From NCBI RefSeq assembly GCF_024868665.1, contig NC_079914.1, positions 5,039,689 to 5,103,688 of the forward strand: a DNA stretch of 64,000 nucleotides, given 5' to 3'. The translations under genes were made by a program, and so were the position numbers. Numbering within the stretch: the stretch's first letter is position 1; every line of letters starts with the position of its first letter. Shown piece by piece: positions 1 to 11,555 of this stretch. The DNA comes from Triplophysa rosa (Eukaryota; Chordata; Actinopteri; Cypriniformes; Nemacheilidae). The notes beneath the pieces were generated by a model. It searched no databases, was not told where the DNA came from, and was given only the letters and a program-made list of their open reading frames with translations.

Positions 1-60
1 GAATAATTGTACTTTTTGAATAAACAGCATATGTAGCCGTATCTTCATGTTACGTGTTTT

Positions 61-175
61 GTTTTATATTGCATAATATACAAACTGTTAGGTTTAGGGG
101 CGGGGTTGGGTTGGGTTACGTGCACAAATTGTGCATACGAAATAATACAAAATATGACGTCTGAATAAATTCAAA
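61..175. repeat. Dispersed G/T-rich repeat scrap
   Basis: Carries TTAGGGGCGGGGTTGGG and CACAAATTGTGCATACGAA motifs. The first resembles, in reverse complement, the CCCCTAGACCCACCCCTAAACCT stretch at 6780-6803 (fragment shared only in part). Only a weak similarity-based call is possible. Confidence 0.3.
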
Positions 176-186
176 ATCATTACACC

Positions 187-678
187 CAGTGTTGGGCAAG
201 TTACTCTGAAAAATTAGTTACTAATTACATATTCAATAATGTAATTAGATTACTGTACAAATAACTCTCTCCAAAAAGTATTTAATTATTTATTACTAAT
301 TACTTTCTATATCCTATCAATACTACAAATCAACCTTGATTAGTTAAGTGATTCCAGCATAGACATGAAACGTCTATTTCAATTCATTCAAATAAATAAT
401 ATAAAACTACATAAAGTAGTATTATGAACTGACCAAAGTATTACAAATGTGAGAATTATACACTAAAGAACAGATTTTAAATTTAGACTTTAAATTGTGA
501 TGTCAATTCCACTATTACACACACATTTATTACACACAGTATTTAGTTTAATTACATCAGAAGTAACTATAATTAAATTACAGAAAAAATCAGAGTAATC
601 CCTTACTTTACTTTTTCAAGGGAAAAGTAATTAAATTACAGTAACTAATTACTTAGTAACTAGTTACAACCAACACTG
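187..678 (+). mobile_element. Non-autonomous hAT-like element, copy 1
   Basis: 492-bp element with termini CAGTGTTGGGCAAG and (reverse) CAGTGTTGGTTG. It is flanked by a perfect 8-bp direct repeat, attacacc, at 179-186 and 679-686. CAG-type termini plus an 8-bp duplication are the hAT signature. The body is AT-rich, built from ATTAGTTACTAATTAC-like motifs, with no coding capacity. A second copy in the opposite orientation lies at 46215-46714. Confidence 0.9.
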
Positions 679-1031
679 ATTACACCCAATATAATAAAAT
701 ATGGTGTTGTTAACGTTACTATTGTCACATACAGTTCGTCTCTTTAGCGCCCCCAGAAGACTTTTGTCTCTCAAAACTGTAGCAATATGTACCTGATGGT
801 ACGTATTTTGTGGCACTGCAAAAAGTGTACAGAGTTACGTATTTCCTATGAAACCAGGTTGAAAACCAAACATCACTGTATATCGACCGTCTCCTACATC
901 CACAGTACCTGAGCCCTAAAGCCCGATAATTCAGTCTCCAGAGTGACATGAGTTTTTGTAGCCAGCTAACAGCAACTGTGCCTGCGACTAATCCGAGATG
1001 AAGGAGGAGGAGTCGATCAGATAGGACTTAC

Positions 1032-1128
1032 CACATACAACTGCTTCCACAAAACAGACCACTCCTGTAGTGTAGAGGTGACCTCTGTCACAATGGGGTC
1101 TTCCAGTGGGACCACCGTCTCGTATTGG
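1032..1128 (-). CDS. dock3: dock3 exon D: segment after the SH3 domain
   Basis: 97-bp exon, acceptor tatgtttttctgcag and donor gtaagtcc on the minus strand. Its first base completes the Gly codon begun in exon C; 32 codons follow, ending on a codon boundary. The reading begins QYETVVPLEDPIVTEV and ends LQEWSVLWKQLYV, the signature directly after the SH3 domain in DOCK3 (LQEWxxLWKQLYVKH). It starts the helical region that helps bind ELMO. The next expected exon, a KHKVDLF-type start, is not in 1-1031, so it lies left of the window. Confidence 0.92.
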
Positions 1129-2360
1129 CTGCAGAAAAACATACAGACCATAGGTTAGTGTGGTCGATTGCGGTTAAAGGTATTGTATCTATGCAGACTA
1201 TATTAGACAGTAATACCAGTAATAAGTACTTTGTATCCATTATCAAATATTGATTGATATGTCCCACCCTAACTTCCTGTTTCAACAGGAAACACATCAA
1301 CCAGAAAAGAAAATCGCATTTGTCAAACCATTTAAATGAGCCGTTAAAATAACAATGGACACAGAGGTATTATCTGTAAACCAATTCTAAATTCAATTCT
1401 GCTTTCATCGCTGCTTCATCTTCCTGCTGTCTCTTTAGCTCTCACAGTCCATTTATCTTCACCATTCTGTTGTACCTCCAGCCCACCGGTGTCCTTCCTC
1501 TGCCCTTCTCTGACACACTGTGGAAATAGATTGATCTCTGTGTTCTGCTTTATCATCACATGTGTCCAAAGATTCCTCCTTTCACAGAGTCATTTTCCTT
1601 CCGCTTAAGAAGATTCTGATGAAACGCTACAATTTGATCCCGGGACACGTGTCAGACGACGAGGCAAAGTCCACATACTAAAATTTAACTGCGACGTTTG
1701 AACGTATTGCGATGTATTTCAAAATGAAATGGAATATGTAATGAAAAAAACAGAGGACTCCAGGGATGTGCTTTACTGCGCTGCCTGCACACTATAAAGA
1801 CGAGCTCATGCATGCGTGTGCACGTGAGCTGCGGGAAAACTGTGAAGATCTACATGCAATGCCATGCGAACACCTGCGTAAAACACTGGAAGACATCAAA
1901 AGCTTAAACAAACAGTAGAAGCTGTTGGCTGACAGCCCCTCACGAGCAGTTTCTCGTGATCTTAGAAGAGAAGTCCCTGTGGGACTGACAACCCAGAGTT
2001 ACTCGCTGTTTTCCAACACACGCTTAGTACTGTTGAACGGCGGGTGGTTCATGCTTTACACATATTAAGTAGCTTGTCACTAAATCTGGTGAATCTTATT
2101 TATGCAAGTGCATAAATCTGTAAGCTCATGAGTCTTTTCATCGATCTTTGAATTATGAAAAATAGACTGAAATGTTCAAGAACACTAAACACAAAAAAGG
2201 CAACATTTATCGGCAACAAACACTAAAATCTTAAAAGATATACCTAAGTTATGGTTATCCAAAGTCGGCTGATGGCTATGATTTTTAGAAACTTAATTTT
2301 TAAATCTTGCATCACATATGGCCATTAAGTCCAGGAAAAAAAATAAAAATTAAGTGACTT

Positions 2361-2524
2361 TATGCTTAAAAAATATCTGCAATTGGGGTGAGGACAAAAA
2401 TCATTAAGCTTAATTCAAGTTAGGTTAAAACTTGTTAACTTAAGTTTATTGAATTAAGTTAAAGCATGAATTAAGTTGATTTTTCTTACCCCATTGGCAA
2501 ATATTTCATCTTGTTTTAAGCATA
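2361..2524. repeat. Foldback (palindromic) repeat
   Basis: Arms at 2361-2392 (TATGCTTAAAAAATATCTGC, then AATTGGGG) and 2489-2524 (CCCCATTGGCAAATATTT, then TTTTAAGCATA) are imperfect reverse complements around an AATTAAGTT-rich loop. AGAAAACAAGAC motifs repeat nearby (about 2538 and 2613), as in common cyprinid dispersed repeats, so the full repeat may extend to about 2660. Confidence 0.5.
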
Positions 2525-2934
2525 CACATTTTTTTCAGAAAACAAGACTTAATATCCTATGTAATTTTACTTCTCAACTAAATCTACCTTGAATTTTTAG
2601 GCTTTTATACAGAAAACAAGACAACAATACTTAGTAAGAAATAGCGTTTTTTTGCAGTAAACACCGTTAATATCAGACACACACGTCTAAAGAGTTGATG
2701 TTCAATATTGCACCAATATATTACGGCAAGAGTTGCTAAAAAAATAATCATAAAAACATTTTATGATGTAATATGCAATTATAAGATCATCTAGACTCAA
2801 GTGTCATTAGCATTAACCTTTTAATATTTTTTGTTATTCACTCTGTCATTAAAAAACACATTTGTGTTACATGTTTGAAAAAAGAAACAACTTGACCACA
2901 TTAATCTGTGGCATAAACACTAACGATATATATA

Positions 2935-4492
2935 CAGTGAGGGAAATAAGTATTTGATCCCCTGCTGATTTTGTAAGTTTGCCTACTTACAAACAAATGA
3001 AGGGTGTATAATTTTTATGGTGGGTTTATTTTAACTGATAGACACAGAATATTTAAAAAAATCAGGGGAAAAAAATGTTATATAAAGGTTATAAATTGAT
3101 TTGCATTTCAGTCAGTGAAATAAGTATTTGATCCCCAAGCAAAACATAACTTTGTACTTGTGGAGAAACCCTTGTTGGCAAGCACAGAGGTCAGACATTT
3201 CTGATAGTTGGTCACCAGGTTTGCACATGTGTCCGGATACATTTAGTCCACTCCTCTGTCAATTTTTAAGGTTTCTTGGCTGTCGCTCAGCAAATTGGAG
3301 TTTTAGCCTCCTTCACAGAGGTTCTATAGGACTAGGGTCTAGAGACTGGCTAGGACATTTAATGTGCTTCTCCTTAAGCCACTATTTGGTTGTCTTGGCA
3401 ATATGTTTTGCGTCTTTGTCATGTTAAAGGCTCATCCATGACCCATCTTCAGTGACCTAGTTAAGGGGAGGAGGTTCTCGTCCAAGATTTTACGGTACAT
3501 GGGCCCGTCCCTCAGCCCCTCAATGCGGTGAAGTCATCCTGTATACCTGTAGCAGAGAAAAAGCCCTAAAGCAGAATGTTTCCAACACTGTGCTTCTCTG
3601 TAGACATGATGTTCTTGGGCTCATAGTCAGCATTTCTCTCCCTCCAAACACAGGAGTCCATTTTGGTCTCCAGCAGTGCCAGCACTTTCGCCAAAGCCTT
3701 TTCTGAATCATTTTTATGTTCATTGTCAAACTTAAGACGAGCCAGGCGGGCCTTCTTGGGCAGGAGGACCTTGCGGGTGCTTCAGGATTTCAGTCTACTG
3801 TGGCATAGCGTGTTACCAATGTGTTACCAATGTTTTGCTTGCTAACTGTGTTCCCAACTGTCTTGAAATCATTAACAGGCTTCTTCCGTGTAGTTCTGGG
3901 CTGATCTTTAACATTTCTCATGATCATCTTTACCCCATTGGGGAAATATTGCAGGGAGCTCCAGAACAAGGGCATTTGATAGTTATTTTGTATATCTTCT
4001 ATTTCCAAATAATCACACCAACAGTTGTCTCCTTCTCACCAAGCTTCTGTCTGTAGCCTATTCAAGGTTTGTGCAGGTCTCCAATCTTGTCGCTGACATC
4101 CTTTAAAACCTATTTGGTCTGGACCATGGTGTTGGAGAGGTTGAACTGGAAGATACAGATTCTGTTGGCAGGCATCTTTTATATACATAACAAGCTGATT
4201 TAGGAGTACTTTCTTAAAGTGACAGGACTAATCTGTGGTCCATATAGGCACATAACCAATCTGTGGAGCCAGAATTCTTGCTAGTTGGTAGGGGATCAAA
4301 TACTTATTTCACTGACTGAAATGCAAATCAATTTATAACCTTTCTATAACATTTTTTCCCCCTGATTTTTTTTAATATTCTGTGTCTATCAGTTAAAATA
4401 AACCCACCATAAAAATTATAGACCCTTCATTTGTTTGTAAGTAGGCAAACTTACAAAATCAGCAGGGGATCAAATACTTATTTCCCTCACTG
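2935..4492 (-). mobile_element. Tc1-like DNA transposon with IR/DR termini (inactive)
   Basis: 1,558-bp element between TA dinucleotides (2933-2934 and 4493-4494). Inverted repeats of about 205 bp each carry an outer and an inner copy of AAATAAGTATTTGATCCCC: left near 2945-2962 and 3118-3137, right near 4291-4310 and 4465-4484. This two-direct-repeats-per-end layout is the IR/DR class known from Sleeping Beauty-type fish Tc1 elements. The interior carries a broken transposase on the minus strand. Confidence 0.92.
3109..4175 (-). pseudogene. Tc1-like transposase pseudogene
   Basis: Decayed DD(E/D) transposase of about 355 codon equivalents, near the family's usual 340. Recognisable pieces occur in order but in different frames and with internal stops: a start MPANRI at 4175; a helix-turn-helix piece ending PRTTRKKPVNDF (about 3880-3900); PKNIMSTEKH (about 3590-3620), matching the PKNTxxTVKHGGG block; a second-aspartate block HDKDAKHIAK (about 3395-3425) matching HDNDPKHTAK; and PIEPLW (about 3310-3330) matching PIENLW, with the Glu kept. 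The frame ends near the inner TIR. Stops and frameshifts mean no active enzyme. It lies in the dock3 intron in the same orientation as the gene. Confidence 0.85.
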
Positions 4493-5036
4493 TACATGGT
4501 ATAAACACTATGTGGTATAAACACTAGATATGTTGTATAAATACTAGAAAAACACGACATATTCTCGTAAGCAAAATAGCTGAATGAAGTCTTAAAAACT
4601 AAGATCTAAATGTCATTCTATGGATAGACAGACACACACAAACACAGACAGTCAAGCAAACAGATATTACTGTAAAACAGAATATGTAAATAACCTACTT
4701 AACCTACTTGACAGAAAACTATTAAAAAAATGTTAGTATCGTAATCGGATAATGTCGTTTTGATAAATTAATTACAAATAATATAATTTATGCTGGTCTT
4801 ATAACACACTGAGCTCAATATCTAAGCAAATATTTGAACACGCTACAAACAAGAGTACACGCTTCCAAAAGACAAAAGGAACTAAAAAAAACACTTGGAC
4901 ACTAAAAGTAAAAGGAAGAAACACAAAATGTCTTCTCTTTTAACAATATCCATTTCTCTTCTGTACATTTTTCGTGCCCCACTGAGTGAAGAGCTTTGCA
5001 AGTATAAAGATTCTTATCCAGTATAATGTTTCTTAC

Positions 5037-5092
5037 CCCCTGTTGGCGACGACGGCCTTCTTCAAGTGGACGTAGCTGGCCGGGAAGATTCC
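5037..5092 (-). CDS. dock3: dock3 exon C: end of the SH3 domain
   Basis: 56-bp exon between acceptor ttttgctccacag and donor gtaagaaac on the minus strand. It begins on a codon boundary, matching the phase-0 end of exon B, and reads GIFPASYVHLKKAVVANR plus two bases of a Gly codon (phase 2). GIFPxxYVHLK is the last beta strand of the DOCK SH3 domain, where G-x-F-P-x-x-Y is the canonical SH3 ending. DOCK3 has GIFPANYIHLKKAIVSNRG; DOCK4 has an ASSYVHLK-type sequence with different flanks. Codons are GC-rich relative to the AT-rich surroundings, as expected for a constrained exon. Confidence 0.9.
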
Positions 5093-6719
5093 CTGTGGAG
5101 CAAAAGGGAAGAACATTAGATCTCTGGTACTTCAACTACAAGCTAGTGCTTCAATGACGAGAGGAAGATAGTGTCCACTCAGTCACGGGCGTCTCTGTGA
5201 TCTTGACCAATCAGAAGACTATTCTGGTGGCCCTTCTTGATGTAGATCGTGTCATAATCTTTACTGGTTTTTGCTTGGTTTAGCCTGAGGGAGGTTTATC
5301 TCGTGCGGAGGACCAGGAACTCAAGTGAACTCAACTTGACGTGTCAACGCTCATGCTCCTTTGGAGTTGAGAACTTTTTCATTTCAGACTGGTTGTTGAA
5401 GGGATCAGTGTCAAGGGTGCAGTTAGTTGAAGTAATGCGAGCTGACTAAATAACAGTTGCGACTTAACCACTAGTGGCAACCTTCAGGTTTAGCAGCATT
5501 TAACAGCAGTTCCCATCGTGAACCGTATAAGTATTTAAGTATAAGAATATGACTGCATCCAATGTAGACGAGAATATAAATACTGGTTGTCACCATGATC
5601 AAAGCCATAGAAACTCACAGGATCTTCAGTAGGAACAAATAAATTGTGCATATAAATGTACAACATATACTGTGGTACACAATATATTGACATACAGTAT
5701 ATAACAATATAGCATCCTATCACGGAATCGCTGCCGATTCCCACCTCAATACAACTTAACACCGTATTGAAATCCTCTGGAAAGTTCCTGCCTAAAAGTT
5801 TGTAAATCATCATTATTTTATGATGCATATTTGAGTGATTTCAGCCAAACGAGATTTGATGGAATTTGTTGTAAAACAACTTTAAATGTCTATCTGTATA
5901 CTTCGCTTACAGAATAAACGAGTATGTGAAGCTGCACCAACAAAATAAAGAGCGAATGATGCATGTTAGATGTGTAATTGAGGCTTTATCTTTCTATTTT
6001 AACATTCTTGGGCTGGCACATGGGTTTATGGGAAACATGGTTTTGTGGGACAAGCCCATCGCTTTATAAACCAGCTGAGTGAGCACTATGTTCAATACAA
6101 TAATTCTGACCTGACTGATTAATTCTTGACCATTTTTTACATTTGTCACCCGACTATATTATTCTGCATTACAACACAAAGCCATTCGGACAACAGAACG
6201 TGACGTTCAAAGTAAACATCTCAGCTGAAGAATCCAGATGGTGGAGTTCTGGCCACATGCAGTTGTTGTCTAATCGTCTTTGCTTGTTGACTTTCAAAAG
6301 GTCAGATTCATTAGTAATCGAGGACACCAAATGCTCTCGAACAAACTTCCATCTGCTGGGGGGGATTCCATATGCATGCATGACAGGTCAGCATATGTTA
6401 TTATTCATGAGATGGGTGGTCGCCTGCTAATCGGCTCTTTACATAAAGACCGCCTGTGACGAGGGAGGCGTGACGAGAGCCGTGGGAGGAGGAAGCGATT
6501 GATAATGAGTGTCAGCTGGGCACCACCGGCCTCGTATCTCTCACGGAGGAGATCGGAAGCATAAAAGGACGAACGGCAGGTAAATTGGTATTTGCACAAA
6601 TAGCCTTTAGGTCAAAGTAGTCTACAGTATGAAGATGATATAGTCGAGGTTCTGTACAATTAATGTGAATCTAATGAGTACATGTGCTGTTGAGCTTAAA
6701 AAAATAAAAAATAAAGAAA

Positions 6720-6870
6720 GAGGTGGCGAATTCGTATGAATTTTTACGATGTGAATCGCACAAAAATGCACTGAAGCTCCTCCCCTAGACCCACCCCTAA
6801 ACCTGACATCACTGGCACGATAGCAACGCACAAATATTATTTTTTTTATTCTTACGAATTAGACTCCTCA
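6720..6870. repeat. Dispersed repeat fragment with CGTATGAAT/ACGAATT motifs
   Basis: Left part reads GAATTCGTATGAATTTTTACG; right part ends TTCTTACGAATTAGAC, a partial inverted match. The middle has CCCCTAGACCCACCCCTAAACC. It looks like a degraded copy of a common teleost dispersed repeat. No target duplication could be defined. Confidence 0.35.
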
Positions 6871-7226
6871 AAATATAGTTACGAATTCCTGAATTCGACA
6901 AAAAATGATGACCTGAAATAAGTTCACAACAAGACTCATGAGATTCACCCAAATACCACAAGAAATGTAATGTTTCATTTTGTAAATGAAAACAGAAAAA
7001 AGGGTATTGTGGGAAAGATCAAAAGAACCAGAGCTTGGAAAAAGACACTGCACTTACTCATGAGGGGTTTGATCAATAATTCAAGCTGAAGGCGAATTGG
7101 CATTTCCCCACTTCGTATGAACAGATCTATAAGGACACTTTATCATACACGATATCATATGTTTGCTTGCATTCTGAAAGTGTTGCGCGACCGTGGAATC
7201 AGGTTGCAGAAATTATGAAAGCGGTC

Positions 7227-7531
7227 TTAAAGGCCCAGTGTATAAAATTTAGCGCCATCTAGTGGTTGCTAATTGCAACCAACAGATCATTCCCCAAACC
7301 GTTCGAAGCACTATGGTGGCTGACACAGAACTAAGATGTCATCATGTTTTCACTTCTTTGAACGACATGGTGAATTCCATGCAAGGGGAACCCGCGGTAT
7401 ATGTAAATAGAAATAGCTCATTCTAAGGTCTTAAAAATTGTCTTTATACACCTCTGAAGACATTATGTATATTATATTTTATTGCATTTCTGTCAATAGA
7501 TCCTCCAAAAAATTACATGTTTGACCTTTAA
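7227..7531 (+). mobile_element. TTAA-bounded MITE, family 2, internally deleted copy
   Basis: 305 bp from TTAAAGGCCCAGTGTATAAA to TTTGACCTTTAA. It shares GCATCTAGTGGT-like, GAATTGCAACCAA, GGACCCGCGGT-like, AGAAATAGCTCATTCTAAGG and TTTATACACCTCTGAAGACA blocks in order with 55761-56161. About 100 bp present in that copy is missing here. TTAA at both ends fits piggyBac-type target choice. Confidence 0.8.
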
Positions 7532-7850
7532 AGTTAGAAAAATGTATATAAACATTGTTCAAATGTTGTAATGCATGTTCCTGGTGTTATTGTGTGCAAT
7601 ATTTTATTTTATATCAAACAGAATATTCAAAGGGAAACAATACCTGGACTTAAAAAGTGGGCTTTGATATTACTGGTTAATAATATCCTACCCCGCTCAC
7701 ACAGCTTTGACCAACAACATTTATTATGAATGTAAATGCGAAAACACTTTAGCACAGTAGTCTTAATGCATGTAAATGCAGATAAAATGCTCTTTCTAAA
7801 GTCTGCCATTACATCCACTGACGCATTTCCACTAAGGCAACCAAGTTTAC

Positions 7851-7895
7851 TTAAAGGGATAATTCACCTAAACTACAAGCGAAATTAAGATACAC
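7851..7895 (+). mobile_element. Foldback MITE family 1, left-end fragment
   Basis: TTAAAGGGATAATTCACCTAAAC matches the left end of the family seen complete at 32808-33102; similarity stops after about 45 bases. Confidence 0.5.
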
Positions 7896-9060
7896 TTACT
7901 GTAACAGCGTTCACTTATTAAAATCATTTCCGGTAGTTACTCTTCCCTCGAGTCTGTGAAACACAGCAACTATTTGTTTGCTTAAAAAAATTCTAATTGA
8001 ACCTAGATACTTTCTTAATAAACGTCTCTGTCGTTGTGGTGCATGATTCATCAGTCGGCTCATTCAAAGACATAAGCCTTGCAATGTTAAATGAAAATGT
8101 TATAACTTTTTTGCCTCTTCTCTTCTGCTGAATGTAACCAAGGCCGACTGAGTGAGTAAAAATAATCATCAGGAACATGCACTTTGCTGCGTTGCATAAA
8201 ACCGCAGATGCAGGATTTTCTTCCTTAATATCTCATTGGAATCGTGACCGCATTGCATTTGGATGCTTGAATGACAATGTATAAAGACACAACATTTGTT
8301 TTGCAGGTGTATGATTATTATCACCGGAGAAGATAAACTGTGTTTAAAGTTCCTGTCTCATGAAACATTATAAATGTGTAATGTCGGAGCGTAGGAGTGA
8401 TTTATACTGTAAATCTGTAAAGATGTAGAATGGACTAAAAAGGAATCAGAAACGCCTTGAAACATACAGTTTTCTTTGATGTGTTGTCGTAATTTACACT
8501 GAAACAGAAAGTTAGGACGGGCCTTATTTAATGGCTCATCCCACTTTTAAAATAGCCAATACTATTTAGTTTACCTCACAGAAATTTAATGAGAATCTGA
8601 AATGAAGTAAATATTGGAGGAAGGGAGAGAATGTAAGTCTTGAATTATACCTCTAAATGTGAACATTGTAAAGTCGAAAAACTTGATTTCATGGGGAATT
8701 TAACGACCAGGGACAGTGTGAATGTCCTTCGAAATCTCCACATTGCTCCTTTATTGTTCAAAATGTTAATGAATCGGTCATATTCGTTTAAAAATTGTTA
8801 CTAAAAATGTTCACGTTTATTTGAAATTTAAAAAAAAAAACGTTTACATTCATTTAAATAAATAATGTTAATAAAATGTTAGAAATGCTTACATTCATGT
8901 TAAAAACACAAGCAAGCAAGGTGAAGTGTTTAATTTATATTGAAGTGTTATTTCTTCTATTATACAGTAGCGTTAAATCTACAGACACCTTTAAGACTTA
9001 AAGAACAACTCGCTTAATTTTTAAATCTCTCCCACCTGTTTCCATTAAGTTATGTAACTA

Positions 9061-9077
9061 CCCCCCCCCCACACACA
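9061..9077. repeat. Poly-C and (CA)n short tract
   Basis: A run of about ten C followed by CACACACAC. Confidence 0.8.
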
Positions 9078-9870
9078 CTTTTAATAAGTCAATTAATTCC
9101 CCATGAATAAAGTCCCTACATTTAGTTATTGTTATAAACACACCGCTTCACTCATTAAAACATCTAATCAGGCATAAATTGTGTTTGTGAACAGCATTTA
9201 ATGTCAATTCAAATCACTTTTAACTCTTATATAGGTTTTGTAAATATTCAAATCTAAATGTACATCACCAACTTGATCGGTTAACCTGTTGCTCAAACTA
9301 AAAACACTAAAAACACTGTAAACCCTCAGAGCCCACAAACAATATTAGCTGCTTTCAAAAATAGACAATCGTGTTTTTTTCTTTATATTACATAACATTT
9401 GTTAATGACTTAATGATTGGTGTCTTCATAAATAAGCAAACACAGGAAATCACCACAGAAAGTGAAAATCCCATAACAACAGGCATGAAGTGAAGTCTTG
9501 CAGACTGACCTCTAGAGATATATTTAAAGAGACAGTGACAAAGCAGGGGCAATTAATCTGGGTAAAAAACGCGATCTTTTCCTGTCTCAATTCATCTTGA
9601 TATAAAGGCAAGGTCTGTGTGAGGGACTGTCTAGTGCTCCCCTGTGTCACCCCCTTTGACCTCACTTCCTGCGCGACGGCAGGTTACGTTTCCTCTCTGT
9701 CATAAGGAGTGATGACCTGTTCTAATCGGCAGGAATTCCTCTCTTGAGACCTGTCTGACTGTGGCCTGGATTCTGGAATAGACGCTCTCGTTCTTTGGGA
9801 AAGATGCCCCAGATTTTAGTTTAAAAGAAGAAAACTTACTATACCAGTCCTGTTGTTGATTTTTATCAAT

Positions 9871-10090
9871 TTAAAGGGACAGTTCACCCAAAAATGAACA
9901 TTCATGACTTTCTTTCTTCTGCAGAACAGAAAAGAAGATATTTTGAAGAATGTTGATAACCAAACAACATTGACCCCCCCATTGACTGAACACAAAACCA
10001 CATTTCTCAAAATATCTTCTTTTGTGTTCCACACAATAAAGAGTCATATACAAGCTTTGAGGGTAATAAAATATTGACAGAATTTGTATT
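9871..10090 (+). mobile_element. Foldback MITE family 1, right end decayed
   Basis: Starts TTAAAGGGACAGTTCACCC. The two foldback arms, TTCTGCAGAACAGAAAAGAAGATATTTTGAAG-like and CAAAATATCTTCTTTTGTGTTCC-like, surround CCATTGACT. It ends in ATATTGACAGAATTTG without a clear right TTAA. Confidence 0.8.
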
Positions 10091-10954
10091 TATTTTACTA
10101 CAATCACAGGATGATATATTTCACCAAATTTGACACCACAAAACTGTTCATAAAACTTTATTATTTGAACGTGTTTCTGAACACTTCAATCACCACAAAA
10201 CAGACAAAGACCGACTTAAACTGATGGAAATCATTTACAAACACTTCCCACTGCATCTTTTGTCGCAGGCCGTTCACAATAGAGAAAAACTGTCATAATT
10301 GCAATGCATGACTGAAAACTGTGTAATTTAGCAAAAAAGGACAAAATGCACTGGAAAAGCTTTCATTATATCTCCAATGTGCCCTTGTCTTTTTTGTCAG
10401 TACTTTCAGTGGAAAACCAACACCATGGGCGTTCTGAATCCTTGCGTGTCAATCAAACCAGCCCATATTGTTTGCCGTATTGTGTGCTATCCGTGCTAAT
10501 CTTGCCAGGCTGTTTGTTTTTCTTGTCTTGGAGGCGGTAAAATATGTTGTGCCTTTTAGTTTCACCAGACGATGTGCTGTCGGGTGACATTCAGACTGAA
10601 TTAAAGTTAGGAGTCGTGCCAATCAAATATTAAAGTCAAAGTGAGGTGCACTCCGCAATACCGAGGAACCTGAATTGATCTATTATCAAATGATTGCATG
10701 GTGAAAAGTAGGTGTGACATAACAGAATCTGCAGTCTACATCAGGTCTGCAAAATGCGAAGATGTTTCTGGTCCACAACTTTTTGTGTCTTAAACCACTC
10801 CATAAACTAAACAAATTGACTAAAACAGCAGTTTGAGATTTCCTCTGATATTTTAAATGTGTAGTGTGTCATGTATTGGGTGCTAAAATAACATTGGTTC
10901 TGGGTCAACTGATGGCATGAGGTTGGGGTGGGATGATCGTTTAATGATTTTTGC

Positions 10955-11095
10955 CAAAACCGTGCAGAAATAACTTTGGGTAATCCACAATTTTGCCTCT
11001 ATATCGTCATCTCTGTTTGAAATGTAAAATTGCAGGTTAGTTTGCGTACTAGTCTTTATGTGAGTTGAAGTCAAATTACGTCAAACTGACCTTTC
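10955..11095 (+). repeat. Dispersed repeat with GCCTCTATATCG block, copy 1
   Basis: TTGCCTCTATATCGTCATCTCTGTTTGAAA and the following 50 bases match 56190-56260 in the same orientation (about 75% by eye). This is a shared repeat of unknown class. Confidence 0.5.
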
Positions 11096-11242
11096 ATGAC
11101 ACTCCCACGAAATCGTACGACAGCTCAGTTAATAAATAATCATTATAATCCTACTGTTGTGAATCGGGTTAAGGTAAGGAGACAGTTTTGAAAACAGACT
11201 GTTTACATGCCTGCTCAGTTACCGTTTTTATTTATTTTTAAT

Positions 11243-11555
11243 AGAGATGAACCGATATATCAGCCAATAATCAATATCTAAAAGCATTTTTTTACGGTTG
11301 ATAGTTTAAAAACGGCCAATGATCAGGGTGGATATATACTGTCAATCAAAAGAGGCAAATCAAAAGAGGACTGGAAAAAGTAATGAATTTGTGCTCTGTA
11401 TATAAAAAATATTAAGAAACGTCACCAGTTTAATGTTCAATAATAATAGTCAATAAATGAATTAATAACATTCAGAAAGTTAAGAAAAATGTAATCATCA
11501 GAATTGGTATCGATATCGGCAGATACCGGTTGACGGTATCGGTGGAAAGAATTAA
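11243..11555 (+). repeat. Dispersed repeat with CCGATATATC end, copy 1
   Basis: Matches the reverse complement of 17478-17805 over about 300 bp, sharing GATAGTTTAAAAA, ATGATCAGGG, CACCAGTTTAATGTTCAAT, GAATTAATAACATTCAGAA and TATCGGTGGAAA. The ends with ACCGATATATCAGCC resemble a hAT-like teleost repeat. Its right end leads into the 205-bp tandem array. Confidence 0.7.

Larger units (their letters stand above)
1..1031 (-). other. dock3: dock3 intron downstream of exon D (partial)
   Basis: Non-coding on both strands as far as can be seen. It holds a G/T-rich repeat scrap at about 85-175 and one hAT-like element at 187-678. No exon matching the DOCK3 segment that follows WKQLYV was found, so this intron runs past the left edge. 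Confidence 0.7.
1129..5036 (-). other. dock3: dock3 intron between exons C and D (3,908 bp, phase 2)
   Basis: Contains a foldback repeat (2361-2524) and a dead Tc1-like transposon (2935-4492). In 1129-2320 and 4495-5036 only AT-rich unique-looking sequence is seen. Confidence 0.8.
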
